A stretch of DNA of 64,000 nt from Pseudomonas sp. RIT409 (GTDB taxonomy: Bacteria > Pseudomonadota > Gammaproteobacteria > Pseudomonadales > Pseudomonadaceae), in NCBI RefSeq assembly GCF_003052515.2, contig NZ_QARE02000009.1:62001-126000 (forward strand), written 5' to 3'. Of this stretch, positions 8,687-17,291 are shown one piece after another (position 1 is the first letter of the stretch; each line of letters begins with the position of its first letter). The position numbers were made by a program, and so were the translations under genes. The notes under the pieces are model-generated. The model was not told where the DNA came from, ran no database searches, and saw nothing but the letters and a program-made list of their open reading frames with translations.

Positions 8687-10117
8687 ATGCCGTCAGCCGT
8701 CCCCCATTATTCGCTCGCCTGGAGTCTGCTTCTGTTGCTGGCCGATGTGATCGCCTGGCACCTGCTGGCCGACCGCAATCGCATGCTGCGCATCGCCATC
8801 CGCCTGTTGGGCTTCGTCGCCTACAGCCTGGTGGTGATCAATTCGGGCGTCAGCCCGCTGGAGGCCCCCGCATGGCCGGACAACAGCGCCATGCAGTTCG
8901 CGGCCACCGCACTGGCCATCGTCTGGTGGATGTACGCGGCTCGCACGCTGACGGTGTTGCTCGGGCTGCTGCTGACCGGCCGGGTCGGCCATAGCGGCCG
9001 GCTGTTGCAGGAAGTGATCGGTGCAGTGATCTTTCTCATCGCCATCGTCGCGGCAGCGGGTTACGTGCTGCAACTGCCCGTCAAAGGCTTGCTGGCGACG
9101 TCCGGCGCAATGGCGATCATCGTCGGTCTGGCCTTGCAGAGCACCCTCAGCGACGTGTTTTCCGGGATCATCCTGAACACCACCAAGCCTTATCAGGTCG
9201 ATGATTCGATTTCCATCGATGGCATGGAAGGCAAGGTCATGGACATCGACTGGCGCGCCACTCACCTGCTGACGGGCGTCGGCACCATGGTGGTGATTCC
9301 CAATTCGGTGGCGGCCAAGGCCAAGATCGTCAACTTGAGTCGACCGGCCCATATTCACGGCGTGTCAATCAACGTCATGATGTCGCCCCACATTCGTCCG
9401 CGACGCGTACTGGACGCGCTCGAACGCGCCTTGCAGGGCTGCAGTGCGCTGCTGCAGACACCCAAGCCTCGCGCCGTCGTCAAGGAGACCAGCCCCACAA
9501 CCATCGAATACTCGATGACCGGCTTCATCGGCGACCTGAGCACCAAGAGCGATGTGCGCAACTTGCTGTTCGACCTCGCTTATCGCCACTTGGAGGCCGC
9601 GGGCATCACTTGGCAATCGGACACCACTGCCGACGACGTGTCACGGCCGCGCGCCCTGCTCGACGAGGTGAAGGTGTTCCGTACCAGCACGGTTGAGGAA
9701 AAAGATCAGCTCGCGCAGGCCATGGTCTCGCGAGAATACGCCGCCGGTCAGACCATCATGGAACGGGGCGAGATCAGTGACGGGCTGCTGGTCATCGCGA
9801 CCGGCGTGGTATCCGCCAATATTCTGGATGGCACTACCTTGATCGAGGCTGGGCGGATGGGGCCGGGCGAAGTCATGGGCGAACAGGGCGTGCTGGCCGA
9901 CGCGCCATCCGAGGGCCGGTTCGTCGCCCTCACCTCGTGCGTGATCTATCGCATCGACAAAGCCGCCACACGGCGGGCCATGGAGCAGCGCGCCGAAATC
10001 ACCACCGCACTGAACAAGCTGCAAGCGATTCGCCAGCAAAGCAGCCAGCACATTCTCTTGCGCAAGCCAGTGGCGATCAAGAAGAACAACTTTCTGGGCT
10101 GGTTACAGAAGCGCTGA
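8687..10117 (+). CDS. MscS-family channel with C-terminal cyclic-nucleotide-binding domain
   Basis: A 476-residue inner-membrane protein. Residues 1-150 hold several hydrophobic helices. The pore-lining TM3 and beta domain follow (ATSGAMAIIVGLALQSTL, then the SDVFSGIILNT and EGKVMDIDWR segments of MscS). Residues from about 340 form a cNMP-binding fold (REYAAGQTIMERGEISDGLLVI, then GEVMGEQGVL). Channels of this build respond to osmotic down-shift and may be gated by a nucleotide. The ATG at 8687 has GGAA close upstream; an in-frame GTG at 8648 is the alternative. It follows paoC on the same strand after 262 bp, so cotranscription is uncertain. Confidence 0.85.
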   Translation: MPSAVPHYSLAWSLLLLLADVIAWHLLADRNRMLRIAIRLLGFVAYSLVVINSGVSPLEAPAWPDNSAMQFAATALAIVWWMYAARTLTVLLGLLLTGRVGHSGRLLQEVIGAVIFLIAIVAAAGYVLQLPVKGLLATSGAMAIIVGLALQSTLSDVFSGIILNTTKPYQVDDSISIDGMEGKVMDIDWRATHLLTGVGTMVVIPNSVAAKAKIVNLSRPAHIHGVSINVMMSPHIRPRRVLDALERALQGCSALLQTPKPRAVVKETSPTTIEYSMTGFIGDLSTKSDVRNLLFDLAYRHLEAAGITWQSDTTADDVSRPRALLDEVKVFRTSTVEEKDQLAQAMVSREYAAGQTIMERGEISDGLLVIATGVVSANILDGTTLIEAGRMGPGEVMGEQGVLADAPSEGRFVALTSCVIYRIDKAATRRAMEQRAEITTALNKLQAIRQQSSQHILLRKPVAIKKNNFLGWLQKR

Positions 10118-10120
10118 GGC

Positions 10121-10426
10121 TCAGCGAGGCAAGCCATTGCCCGAGCGACGGATGATCTTGATCGAATGCTTGATCGCGGGCTTGCGGGTGACACTGATCG
10201 CGCGACGGGTGACGGTGTCGAGGGTAATGTTCCAGAAGCCGCTGCCCGGGGCGACGATCCTCGCCGGAAAACGGTCGAAGGCGCCGCCGTGGTAACTGTG
10301 ACGGCCACCATTTTTGAAACTGCGAAAATGGGCGTCGCTCATGAGGCGTATGTTGCAGGTGCCCGAGGCCTCGATGACGACAATGTCGCCTTCGTTAAGG
10401 TGCTCGCGCTGATGGATGAATTTCAC
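10121..10426 (-). CDS. DUF1883 domain-containing protein
   Basis: A 101-residue protein of the DUF1883 family. I start it at the GTG at 10426, giving VKFIHQREHLNEGD, because GGA lies seven bases upstream and the family normally begins at this segment; the longer frame from 10510 adds an arginine-rich stretch unlike the family. The fold is a small beta-rich domain (GDIVVIEASGTCNIRLM, then NITLDTV). Function is unknown; in some proteins the domain is joined to TIR domains. It converges on the channel gene with only 3 bp between the stops. Confidence 0.75.
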   Translation of the reverse strand: MKFIHQREHLNEGDIVVIEASGTCNIRLMSDAHFRSFKNGGRHSYHGGAFDRFPARIVAPGSGFWNITLDTVTRRAISVTRKPAIKHSIKIIRRSGNGLPR

Positions 10427-10521
10427 GGTAATTCCATGGGGTGACGAAAACGGTGAGGATAACACGGCCTCCCCCTTGGTTCGTCGGCTGCGCACCCTGC
10501 AGATGCGCAACCGCCGCCGCG

Positions 10522-11292
10522 TTACAGCGTCAGGTAGGCCTTGCGCACGTCCTCGTTCGCAGCCAGTGCCGCCATGCTGCCTTCATAGCGAATCAGCCCC
10601 TTCTCCAGAACGTAGGCGCGGTCAGACACCAGCCCGGCGAAATGCAGATTCTGTTCGGACAGCAGAATGCTCGCGCCCTTGGCCTTCAGCGCGAGGATCA
10701 TGTGGGCCATCTGTTCGACGATCACCGGCGCGACCCCTTCCGAGGGTTCGTCGAGCAAGATCAGGAACGGGTTGCCCATCAGCGTGCGCGCCACCGTCAG
10801 CATCTGCTGTTCACCGCCGCTCATCTGGCCACCGGGTCGGTCTTGCATGGCGCCCAGGTTGGGAAAGAATGCGAACAATTGCTCCGGCGTCCAGTTCAGC
10901 GCTTCGCTGCCGTCCGGCCATTGCCGGTCAGGCTGGCGTCCGACTTCCAGGTTTTCAGTCACCGTCAGATGGGTGAACACCCTTCGATCTTCCGGAACGA
11001 AACCCAGGCCCAGCCGTGCCAATTGGAACGGCTGCAGACCCGCCACGTCGCGCCCCATGAAGCGGATCTGCCCCTGACGTCGTCCGAGCATGCCCATCAG
11101 CGCCTTGAACGTGGTCGATTTACCCGCCCCGTTGCGCCCCATCAGCGCCACCACTTCACCTCGCCTGACATTGAGGCGCACGTCATAGAGCACTTGCGCG
11201 GCGCCGTACCAGGCGTTGAGGCCGCTGACGTCGAGCAAGGTGTCCGGCGTGGCGGTCGACAGGGGTGTTTGCGTTGCAGCCACTGCGTTCAT
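10522..11292 (-). CDS. ABC transporter ATP-binding protein, LivF type
   Basis: One of two ATPases (256 residues) of a hydrophobic amino acid/amide (HAAT) importer. It has Walker A GRNGAGKST, signature SGGEQQM and Walker B LILLDEPSEG. The start overlaps the LivG-type stop by four bases (ATGA), so the two are coupled. It is the last gene of the minus-strand importer module, which lies directly downstream of the pyridine-catabolic genes and carries a copy of the shared operator upstream of its first gene. I infer it imports the catabolic substrate rather than leucine. Confidence 0.88.
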   Translation of the reverse strand: MNAVAATQTPLSTATPDTLLDVSGLNAWYGAAQVLYDVRLNVRRGEVVALMGRNGAGKSTTFKALMGMLGRRQGQIRFMGRDVAGLQPFQLARLGLGFVPEDRRVFTHLTVTENLEVGRQPDRQWPDGSEALNWTPEQLFAFFPNLGAMQDRPGGQMSGGEQQMLTVARTLMGNPFLILLDEPSEGVAPVIVEQMAHMILALKAKGASILLSEQNLHFAGLVSDRAYVLEKGLIRYEGSMAALAANEDVRKAYLTL

Positions 11293-12071
11293 ACCTGCAC
11301 CTGCGCGTCAGTCAGTTCATTTTCGAAGGTCTTGCCCGTCCCGAAGTACACCTCCTGCACCTTGGGATGGTTGCGAATGGTCTGGGCGTCGCCTTCGGCG
11401 ATCAGGCGGCCCCGGGCAAGCACAATCATCCGGTCGGCGTAGGCGAACACCACGTCCATGCTGTGTTCGGTGAACAGCACGGCCATCCTGCGCTCCACCA
11501 CCAGGCGCTTGGTCAGGGCCATCAGATCATTGCGCTCTTCCGGGCCCATGCCCGCCGTGGGCTCGTCCATCAGCAACAGTTTCGGATCGTTGGCCAGCCC
11601 CATCGCCAGCTCCACGCGCTTGATGTCGCCATAGGCCAGCTCGCTGCAGGGGCGCTCGGCATGGCGCTGCATGCCGACCTGGTCCAGCAGTTCCAGGGCC
11701 TGTTGGCGGTAGCGCTTGCGGGCCGAGCCGAACAGCGAGAAACCCTCGCCGTGGTGTGAGATCAGCGCCATCTGCACGTTCTCCACCACGCTCAATGAGG
11801 CGAAGGTTTCGGCGATCTGAAAGGTCCTCCCCACCTGCATGCGGCAGATGTCGCGCGGACGCTTTCCTATCAGCTCTTGGCCTTGCAACCGGATCGAACC
11901 ACCGGAGGCCTTGAGTTGGCCACCGACCATATTGAAGGTGGTCGATTTGCCTGCGCCGTTGGGACCGATCAGGGCGAGCAACTCGCCCTCGTGCAGATCG
12001 AAATTGATGCCGTCGACGGCGCGTACGCCACCGAAGGATTTGTTCAAATCACGGACTTGCAGAAGCGTCAT
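11289..12071 (-). CDS. ABC transporter ATP-binding protein, LivG type
   Basis: Second ATPase (260 residues) of the importer, with Walker A GPNGAGKST, a degenerate signature LAYGDIKRVE characteristic of LivG proteins, Walker B LLLMDEPTAGM and the H-loop FTEHSMDVVF. Four-base overlaps join it to both the permease gene upstream and the LivF-type gene downstream, so the importer is one transcript. It acts at the cytoplasmic face of the inner membrane as a heterodimer with the LivF-type protein. Confidence 0.88.
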   Translation of the reverse strand: MTLLQVRDLNKSFGGVRAVDGINFDLHEGELLALIGPNGAGKSTTFNMVGGQLKASGGSIRLQGQELIGKRPRDICRMQVGRTFQIAETFASLSVVENVQMALISHHGEGFSLFGSARKRYRQQALELLDQVGMQRHAERPCSELAYGDIKRVELAMGLANDPKLLLMDEPTAGMGPEERNDLMALTKRLVVERRMAVLFTEHSMDVVFAYADRMIVLARGRLIAEGDAQTIRNHPKVQEVYFGTGKTFENELTDAQVQV

Positions 12072-14026
12072 GCCTGTTTCTCCACGCTCGTTGCCACCGA
12101 CTGAATGGAGGGCGCCGCCCGGGAATTCCGACGCTCCCGCCAGTGCCGCCAGCCCTCTGCGACCCAGTGGAAGAACCCGGCGATACCCTGTGGGAACGCC
12201 AGCACCAACACCAGAATCACCCCGCCGAACACCGCACGCCAGTAATCGGTGGCGCGCATGATGGAGTCCTGCAACACACTGAACACACTGGCGCCGGCCA
12301 CTGGGCCCAGCAAGTTTTGAATGCCACCCAGCAGGACCATCACCAGGCCGTCCACCGATTTACCCACGGCCATGGCATCGGGAGAAATGCTGCCTTTGGA
12401 GAAGATGTACAGGGTCCCCGCCAATCCAGCGAAGACACCGGCGATCACGAAGGCGAGCCATTGCACGCGCTTGACGTCGATGCCGATAGCGTCGGCCCGC
12501 AGGGCCGAATCCCTCGCCGCGCGGAGGCTGTAACCAAAGGGCGCGAAGAGGATGCGCCGCAACAGAAAGACACTCAGCCACACCAGCACCAGGGTGAGGT
12601 AGTAATACGCCGTGCCGTCCAGCCAGCTCGAAGGCCAGATGCCGATGATGCCGTTGGAGCCGCCCGTGACTTCTTCCCACTGGAATACCACGGACCAGAC
12701 GATCTGTGAGAAGGCCAGGGTGAGCATGGCCAGATAGACCCCTGACAACCTCACGCAGAACCATCCGAACAACAACGCGCCCAGGCCGGCGACCAGGGGT
12801 GCCAGGGCAAAGGCCAGCGGCATGGGCATGGTCAGCACTTTGAACAGGATCGCCGCGCCGTAGGCACCCAGGCCGAAATAGGCCGCGTGGCCGAAGGACG
12901 CCATTCCGCCCGGCCCCATGATGAAATGCAGGCTGACGGCGAACAGCACCGCGACCAGCACATCCTGCGTCAGCACGCTGGCGTAGGGCAGCCATTCGGA
13001 CAGCAGCGGCAGCACCGCCAACCCCACGAACAGCAGGGCCATGAGCCCTTTGAAGGTGGGAGACCCCGGGCGTAAAGGCGCCTCCACCGGGGCCGAATTG
13101 CGGCTGGTGGCCTGAGGCTTGCCCATCAACCCCCATGGACGAACCACCAGCACCACCGCCATCACCAGAAATTCGATGACCAGGGTCAACTTCGAGAAGG
13201 ACACCGGAATCCCGAACAGGGTCGTGGTCCCCAACCCGATGCACAGCGCCTTGATTTCTGCGATCAGCAGGGCCGCCACGTAAGCGCCGGGCAGCGAGCC
13301 CATGCCGCCGACCACGACGATCACGAACGCCTCGCCAATCGCGCGCAGGTCCAACGACAGGCTGGCCGGCTCACGAGGCAACTGCACCGCCCCGCCCAGT
13401 CCGGCGAGCATCGCGCCCAGGGCAAAGACACTGGTGAACAGCCACGCTTGGTTGACGCCCAGCGCGCCGAGCATCTCGCGGTCCTGTGTCGCCGCGCGGA
13501 CCAGCACGCCCCAGCGGGTGCGAACCAGCAGCAGCCAGACGAGGCCCAGCACCGCAGGGCCGACGGCAATCAGAAAAAAGTTATAGGTGGGGAATTGCCG
13601 CCCCAGAATGTCGACGGATCCGGTCAAGCCGGGCGCCCGACGGCCCAGCAATTCCTCGGCGCCCCAGTACCCCAGCACCGCGTCATTGATGACCAGCACC
13701 AAGGCGAAGGTTGCCAGGAGTTGGAACAACTCCGGGGCTTTGTAAATGCGGCGCAACAGAACGATCTCCACCACCGCGCCGATCAGCCCGACCGACACGG
13801 CGGCGAGCGCCAGCCCCAACCAGAAGCCGGCCCCTCCCAGCGAACCGGTGAGGTGCTCGACGATCGAGTAGGCGATGTACAGCCCCACCATGTAAAACGA
13901 ACCATGGGCGAAATTGACGATCCGGGTCACCCCGAAAATCAAAGACAACCCGGACGCCACCAGAAACAACGACGAGGCTTCCGCCAAACCGTTGAGCAAC
14001 TGTGAACATAACGCTGAAAAGTCCAT
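12068..14026 (-). CDS. Fused LivH-LivM permease of the HAAT importer
   Basis: A single 652-residue polypeptide covers both permease subunits. Residues 1-290 resemble LivH (FGVTRIVNFAHGSFYMVGLY near the N-terminus; GGMGSLPGAYVAALLIAEIKAL near 240-262). A charged linker at about 295-320 follows, then a LivM-like half (MGPGGMASFGHAAYFGLGAYGAA, EVTGGSNGI, LGGIQNLLGPVAGA). Roughly 16-18 hydrophobic segments are visible. Separate livH and livM genes are the usual arrangement. About 240 bp separate it from the binding-protein gene upstream, long enough for RNA processing or a weak terminator. Confidence 0.88.
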   Translation of the reverse strand: MDFSALCSQLLNGLAEASSLFLVASGLSLIFGVTRIVNFAHGSFYMVGLYIAYSIVEHLTGSLGGAGFWLGLALAAVSVGLIGAVVEIVLLRRIYKAPELFQLLATFALVLVINDAVLGYWGAEELLGRRAPGLTGSVDILGRQFPTYNFFLIAVGPAVLGLVWLLLVRTRWGVLVRAATQDREMLGALGVNQAWLFTSVFALGAMLAGLGGAVQLPREPASLSLDLRAIGEAFVIVVVGGMGSLPGAYVAALLIAEIKALCIGLGTTTLFGIPVSFSKLTLVIEFLVMAVVLVVRPWGLMGKPQATSRNSAPVEAPLRPGSPTFKGLMALLFVGLAVLPLLSEWLPYASVLTQDVLVAVLFAVSLHFIMGPGGMASFGHAAYFGLGAYGAAILFKVLTMPMPLAFALAPLVAGLGALLFGWFCVRLSGVYLAMLTLAFSQIVWSVVFQWEEVTGGSNGIIGIWPSSWLDGTAYYYLTLVLVWLSVFLLRRILFAPFGYSLRAARDSALRADAIGIDVKRVQWLAFVIAGVFAGLAGTLYIFSKGSISPDAMAVGKSVDGLVMVLLGGIQNLLGPVAGASVFSVLQDSIMRATDYWRAVFGGVILVLVLAFPQGIAGFFHWVAEGWRHWRERRNSRAAPSIQSVATSVEKQA

Positions 14027-14267
14027 GACACCCTCGATCGAGCAGCCGTGTTATGGGACGCTTGAGTCCTGGGAAAGCACCACCCTTTCGGGTGCGGGCG
14101 GGCTGAAGGAGGCGGTAGGCCGCTGCCCTTCACTGCGCAACGTGCCATCGGCCCATGAGCACGCTCACGGCGGTAACACCCTTCCCGCCCCACGCCATTC
14201 CCAGGGGATTGCGACTCCCCGGGCAAGTTGGATCAAGCCCGCCAAACTGCGGGCCTTACGCACGCCC

Positions 14268-15488
14268 TCAGTCGGCTGGGCGCAGCTTGCGCACTTCGTC
14301 ATCGGACGGCAGCAGCGTCTCACCCGGTTTGAACTGGTAATCGACCATCACCCCGGAACCGTCCTTCACCGCCAACTTGCCAACGTACAGCCCCCAGGTC
14401 GCCTGATGGTCGATCTTGCGGTATTCCAGCGGGCCGTCCGGGGTCTGCACTTTCAAGCCGCTGAAGGCATTGACCAGCGACTCGGAGTCGGTTTTACCCC
14501 CGGCCGCCTTGATCCCGGCCGCGATGGACTGAATCGCCGAATACCCAATGATCGAGCCGAAGCGCAGGTTCTCGGTGCCGAATTTCGCGTGATACGCGGC
14601 GACGAACGCTTTGTGCGCAGGTGTGTCGATGCTGTACCAGGGGTAACCGGTGACGGTCCAGTTAGGCGGAACCTCATCCTTGAGCGGCTCCAGATATTCG
14701 GGTTGCCCGGTGATGATGCTGAGCACCGGCAGTTGTTCGCCAAAGAACCCGCGCGTGGTGCCTTCGCGGACGAACTTGGCCAGGTCAGCCCCGAACAGCG
14801 CGTTGAACAGGCCATCGGGCTTGGCGTCCACCAGGGCCTGAACCACGCTGCCCGCATCGACCTTACCCAGTGGCGGAGCCTGTTCGGTCACGAACTCGAC
14901 GTCAGGTTGGCGGGCTTTGAGCAACGTCTTGAATGCGCTGGCCGCTGCGGTGCCGAACTCATAGTTGGGGTACACCAATGCCCAGCGTTTCTTGTGCAAC
15001 TTGACGGCTTCGTCTACCAAAGACGACGTCAGCATGTAGGTCGACGCATCGAGGCGGTAGGTGTAGCGGTTACCTGCGCTCCAGACGATGTTGTCGCTCA
15101 AGGCTTCGGTGATCAGCACAAAACGCTTTTTCTGCTTGGCGTAATCCGACAGGGCGGTGCCGATGTGAGCGTAGAACGCGCCCGCCAGCACATCGACGTG
15201 CTCACGGTTGATCAGGTCTTCGGCCTGGCGAATGGCATCGCCGGGGTTGGCATTATCATCGCGGGTGACCAGCTCCAGCTTCTTGCCATCGACACCGCCA
15301 GCGGCATTGATCTGCTCGACGGCCAATTCCATGCCTTTCTTATACCCGTCGGTAAACACCGGCTGGGATTTGTAGCTGTTGATGTCGCCGATCTTGATCG
15401 TGTCGGCCGACCAGGCAGCGCCGCTGACGATCAGGGCGGCGACGCCCGCCAGCAGGTTCGATTTCATAAAACGTGCACGCATCTTCAT
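14268..15488 (-). CDS. Periplasmic substrate-binding protein, LivK type
   Basis: A 406-residue solute-binding protein (peripla_BP_6 family) with a signal peptide ending near SGAAWSA. Mature protein: DTIKIGDINSYKSQP, then the ELAVEQINAAGGVDGKKLELVTRDD segment typical of LivK relatives. I start it at the ATG at 15488, preceded by GGAG at good spacing, rather than at the TTG at 15584. The operator-like AATTAATTG lies about 85 bp upstream, the same motif as before the catabolic genes, so expression should follow the TetR regulator. Family members bind branched amino acids, amides or small aromatic acids; clustering suggests a pyridine-type ligand. Confidence 0.88.
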   Translation of the reverse strand: MKMRARFMKSNLLAGVAALIVSGAAWSADTIKIGDINSYKSQPVFTDGYKKGMELAVEQINAAGGVDGKKLELVTRDDNANPGDAIRQAEDLINREHVDVLAGAFYAHIGTALSDYAKQKKRFVLITEALSDNIVWSAGNRYTYRLDASTYMLTSSLVDEAVKLHKKRWALVYPNYEFGTAAASAFKTLLKARQPDVEFVTEQAPPLGKVDAGSVVQALVDAKPDGLFNALFGADLAKFVREGTTRGFFGEQLPVLSIITGQPEYLEPLKDEVPPNWTVTGYPWYSIDTPAHKAFVAAYHAKFGTENLRFGSIIGYSAIQSIAAGIKAAGGKTDSESLVNAFSGLKVQTPDGPLEYRKIDHQATWGLYVGKLAVKDGSGVMVDYQFKPGETLLPSDDEVRKLRPAD

Positions 15489-15566
15489 GGTGTTCTCCAA
15501 GCTGATCAGGGAAAAGACTTGCACTGCATCAGGGCGCTCCAGGCTCGGACCACCGTTATTAAACGG

Positions 15567-15582
15567 GCAGTTAATTAATTGC
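15567..15582. promoter_or_regulatory. Putative TetR operator upstream of the importer
   Basis: A near-palindrome, GCAGTTAATTAATTGC, containing AATTAATTG at 15573-15581. It sits in the 134-bp gap between the maleamate amidohydrolase gene and the binding-protein gene, in otherwise GC-rich DNA. The nonamer recurs in three other intergenic regions of the cluster. Confidence 0.55.
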
Positions 15583-15622
15583 AACGCGTGTGCCAGACAG
15601 GCTTGTCATTGGATGAAACCTT

Positions 15623-16249
15623 TCAGGGTTGCTGTTCGTGCAACAAGGCCAGCGCCTCGGCCATCGGTTTGACGACGGCGTATTTCTGCGCCATGTCGAA
15701 CAGGTTCGCTTCGTGGGGCCCCAACGCCCGGTCACCGACGCAATCGCTGACCACCAATGGACGGAAACCATGATTCATGGCGTCCAGCACACTGGCCCGC
15801 ACGCAGCCACTGGTAACCGCGCCCGCCACCAGCAGCGTGCGCACCCCTTGAAAGGTCAACCAGGCGGCCAGATCCGTGCCGAAAAACGCCGAGGGCAGCG
15901 TTTTGCGCACGACCCGTTCGCCCTGCCGTGGGGCCAATTGCGCCACGATGGCGCTGCGCGGTGCATGCTCGGTCAGGGTCAACATCGAGGGGACCTTGAG
16001 GGAGAACACATTGGCATCCGCCCCATCGTCAGCGAACACGATGCGCGAATGCGCCACGGGCCACCGCTGCTGTCGGGCGTGGGCCAACAGACGCTCGGTC
16101 TGCGCGATGGCCTGAGGGATGTTGCCGCCGCCGAAGATCGCAGGATCGGCAAAGCCCTCCACCAGATCGACGATCAGCAGCGCATAAGGCGCCGGAAGCG
16201 CCAAGTCGGCGCCGAAACCCTGACGCTGATAGCTCTCCAGATCACTCAT
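15623..16249 (-). CDS. nicF: Maleamate amidohydrolase (NicF type, isochorismatase family)
   Basis: A 208-residue cysteine hydrolase. The catalytic triad of the family is visible: Asp in LLIVDLVEGF, Lys in VVRKTLPSAFFGT, and Cys in VTSGCVRASVLDA, with the cis-peptide GAVT just before. In nicotinate and picolinate catabolism NicF-type enzymes hydrolyse maleamate to maleate and ammonia, and the gene's position after nicX and nicD supports that role. Its start overlaps the nicX stop by eight bases. The family alone would also allow N-carbamoylsarcosine amidase or isochorismatase, so the assignment leans on context. Confidence 0.82.
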   Translation of the reverse strand: MSDLESYQRQGFGADLALPAPYALLIVDLVEGFADPAIFGGGNIPQAIAQTERLLAHARQQRWPVAHSRIVFADDGADANVFSLKVPSMLTLTEHAPRSAIVAQLAPRQGERVVRKTLPSAFFGTDLAAWLTFQGVRTLLVAGAVTSGCVRASVLDAMNHGFRPLVVSDCVGDRALGPHEANLFDMAQKYAVVKPMAEALALLHEQQP

Positions 16250-17291
16250 GTCTGCCCTCCTCGTTCACGACGCGTCCGGCGGCGACCACCACCTGGTCAT
16301 CCAGGGTCACTGTGCAGCCACGCAAGGGAATATCGATATGGCAGGCCGTGGTTCGCGTGCCGCCCGCCTCGTTGTTCGGCCCCAGGGAGAACAGGAAATT
16401 GCCCTCATAGGCACGGGCATCCATGCCGATATGGGCTTCGCGGTCCAGCAAGCCGAGGGTCGACCAGCGCGCGCGGGGTTGCAGGCCCCAACCGATGTGG
16501 GAAATGGCGAACGCCTCCGGATCGTCGAAACTGTCCATGTAATCGCGCAGCAACGCGGCATCGACCCCGCCTTCGATGCGCGTGGCGTAACCTCGCTCCA
16601 CGGTGAGGTGGATGGGGTCCTGCACGTAGCTTTTATGAGGCAACAGGATGTCGCCGCGATCGATGACGATGCTCCCGCTGGCTTGCAGTTCGTTGGGCCA
16701 GGTCAGTACGAACCCGCTGGGCCAATGATCCCACCGCCCCGGCGTGTCGACGAAACCGTATTCGCTGATGGCCGGAAACTCGCCCAGCGGGCAAGACAGC
16801 GCGGTGCCCGCCGGTGAGGTGACGGTCATGCACGTTGCGCGCTCGATGCGCGCCGCGGCACGCAGCACCCGCTCGCGATCGGCCTCGGTCGGCACCATGC
16901 GCGCCAGAATTTCCGGAGGTTCAACCGCCAGGAGGATTTTCGTGCCCGCGGCGAGGATGGCGTGTTGCTCGGGCGAGAACAGTAGGGTCATCAAGTCCAG
17001 CACCAGATCGCTGGCCTTGAGTGCCGCCATGGCGGGACGATTGCCAGTCAGCGGCGTGGTGCCGAGGTAAGCCAGCGGGTCACGGCTCAGTGCTCGCTCA
17101 CCGTTGACCGGCGGGAGGTCCAGGCGACTGGCGATCAACCCGAGCGACTGACACGCCAATTGCGCGGTGCGCAAGGTCTGCGGGTGAGTGTCGGCACCGG
17201 TCAGAATCGTCACCGACTGGCCCGCCTGAACGTTCGACAGACGCAGGACCTGGGTCCAGGCCTCGAACATCGTGAAATCACTGACCGCCAT
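16242..17291 (-). CDS. nicX: 2,5-dihydroxypyridine 5,6-dioxygenase (NicX type)
   Basis: A 349-residue ring-cleavage enzyme, matching the length and much of the sequence I recall for P. putida NicX. It opens 2,5-dihydroxypyridine with O2 to N-formylmaleamate using Fe(II). The segments carrying the known iron ligands are conserved: the His in ISHIGWGLQPRARW and the His and Asp in TACHIDIPLRGC. Other shared blocks are LAVEPPEILARM, GRWDHWPSGF and the NFLFSLGPN segment. It overlaps nicD upstream by 14 bp and nicF downstream by 8 bp, so the three enzymes are translationally coupled. Confidence 0.92.
   Translation of the reverse strand: MAVSDFTMFEAWTQVLRLSNVQAGQSVTILTGADTHPQTLRTAQLACQSLGLIASRLDLPPVNGERALSRDPLAYLGTTPLTGNRPAMAALKASDLVLDLMTLLFSPEQHAILAAGTKILLAVEPPEILARMVPTEADRERVLRAAARIERATCMTVTSPAGTALSCPLGEFPAISEYGFVDTPGRWDHWPSGFVLTWPNELQASGSIVIDRGDILLPHKSYVQDPIHLTVERGYATRIEGGVDAALLRDYMDSFDDPEAFAISHIGWGLQPRARWSTLGLLDREAHIGMDARAYEGNFLFSLGPNNEAGGTRTTACHIDIPLRGCTVTLDDQVVVAAGRVVNEEGRHE

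Noticed and set aside
13914..15578. 554-codon plus-strand frame opposite the importer binding protein
   Set aside because: Antisense shadow; the minus-strand frame has a signal peptide and LivK motifs.
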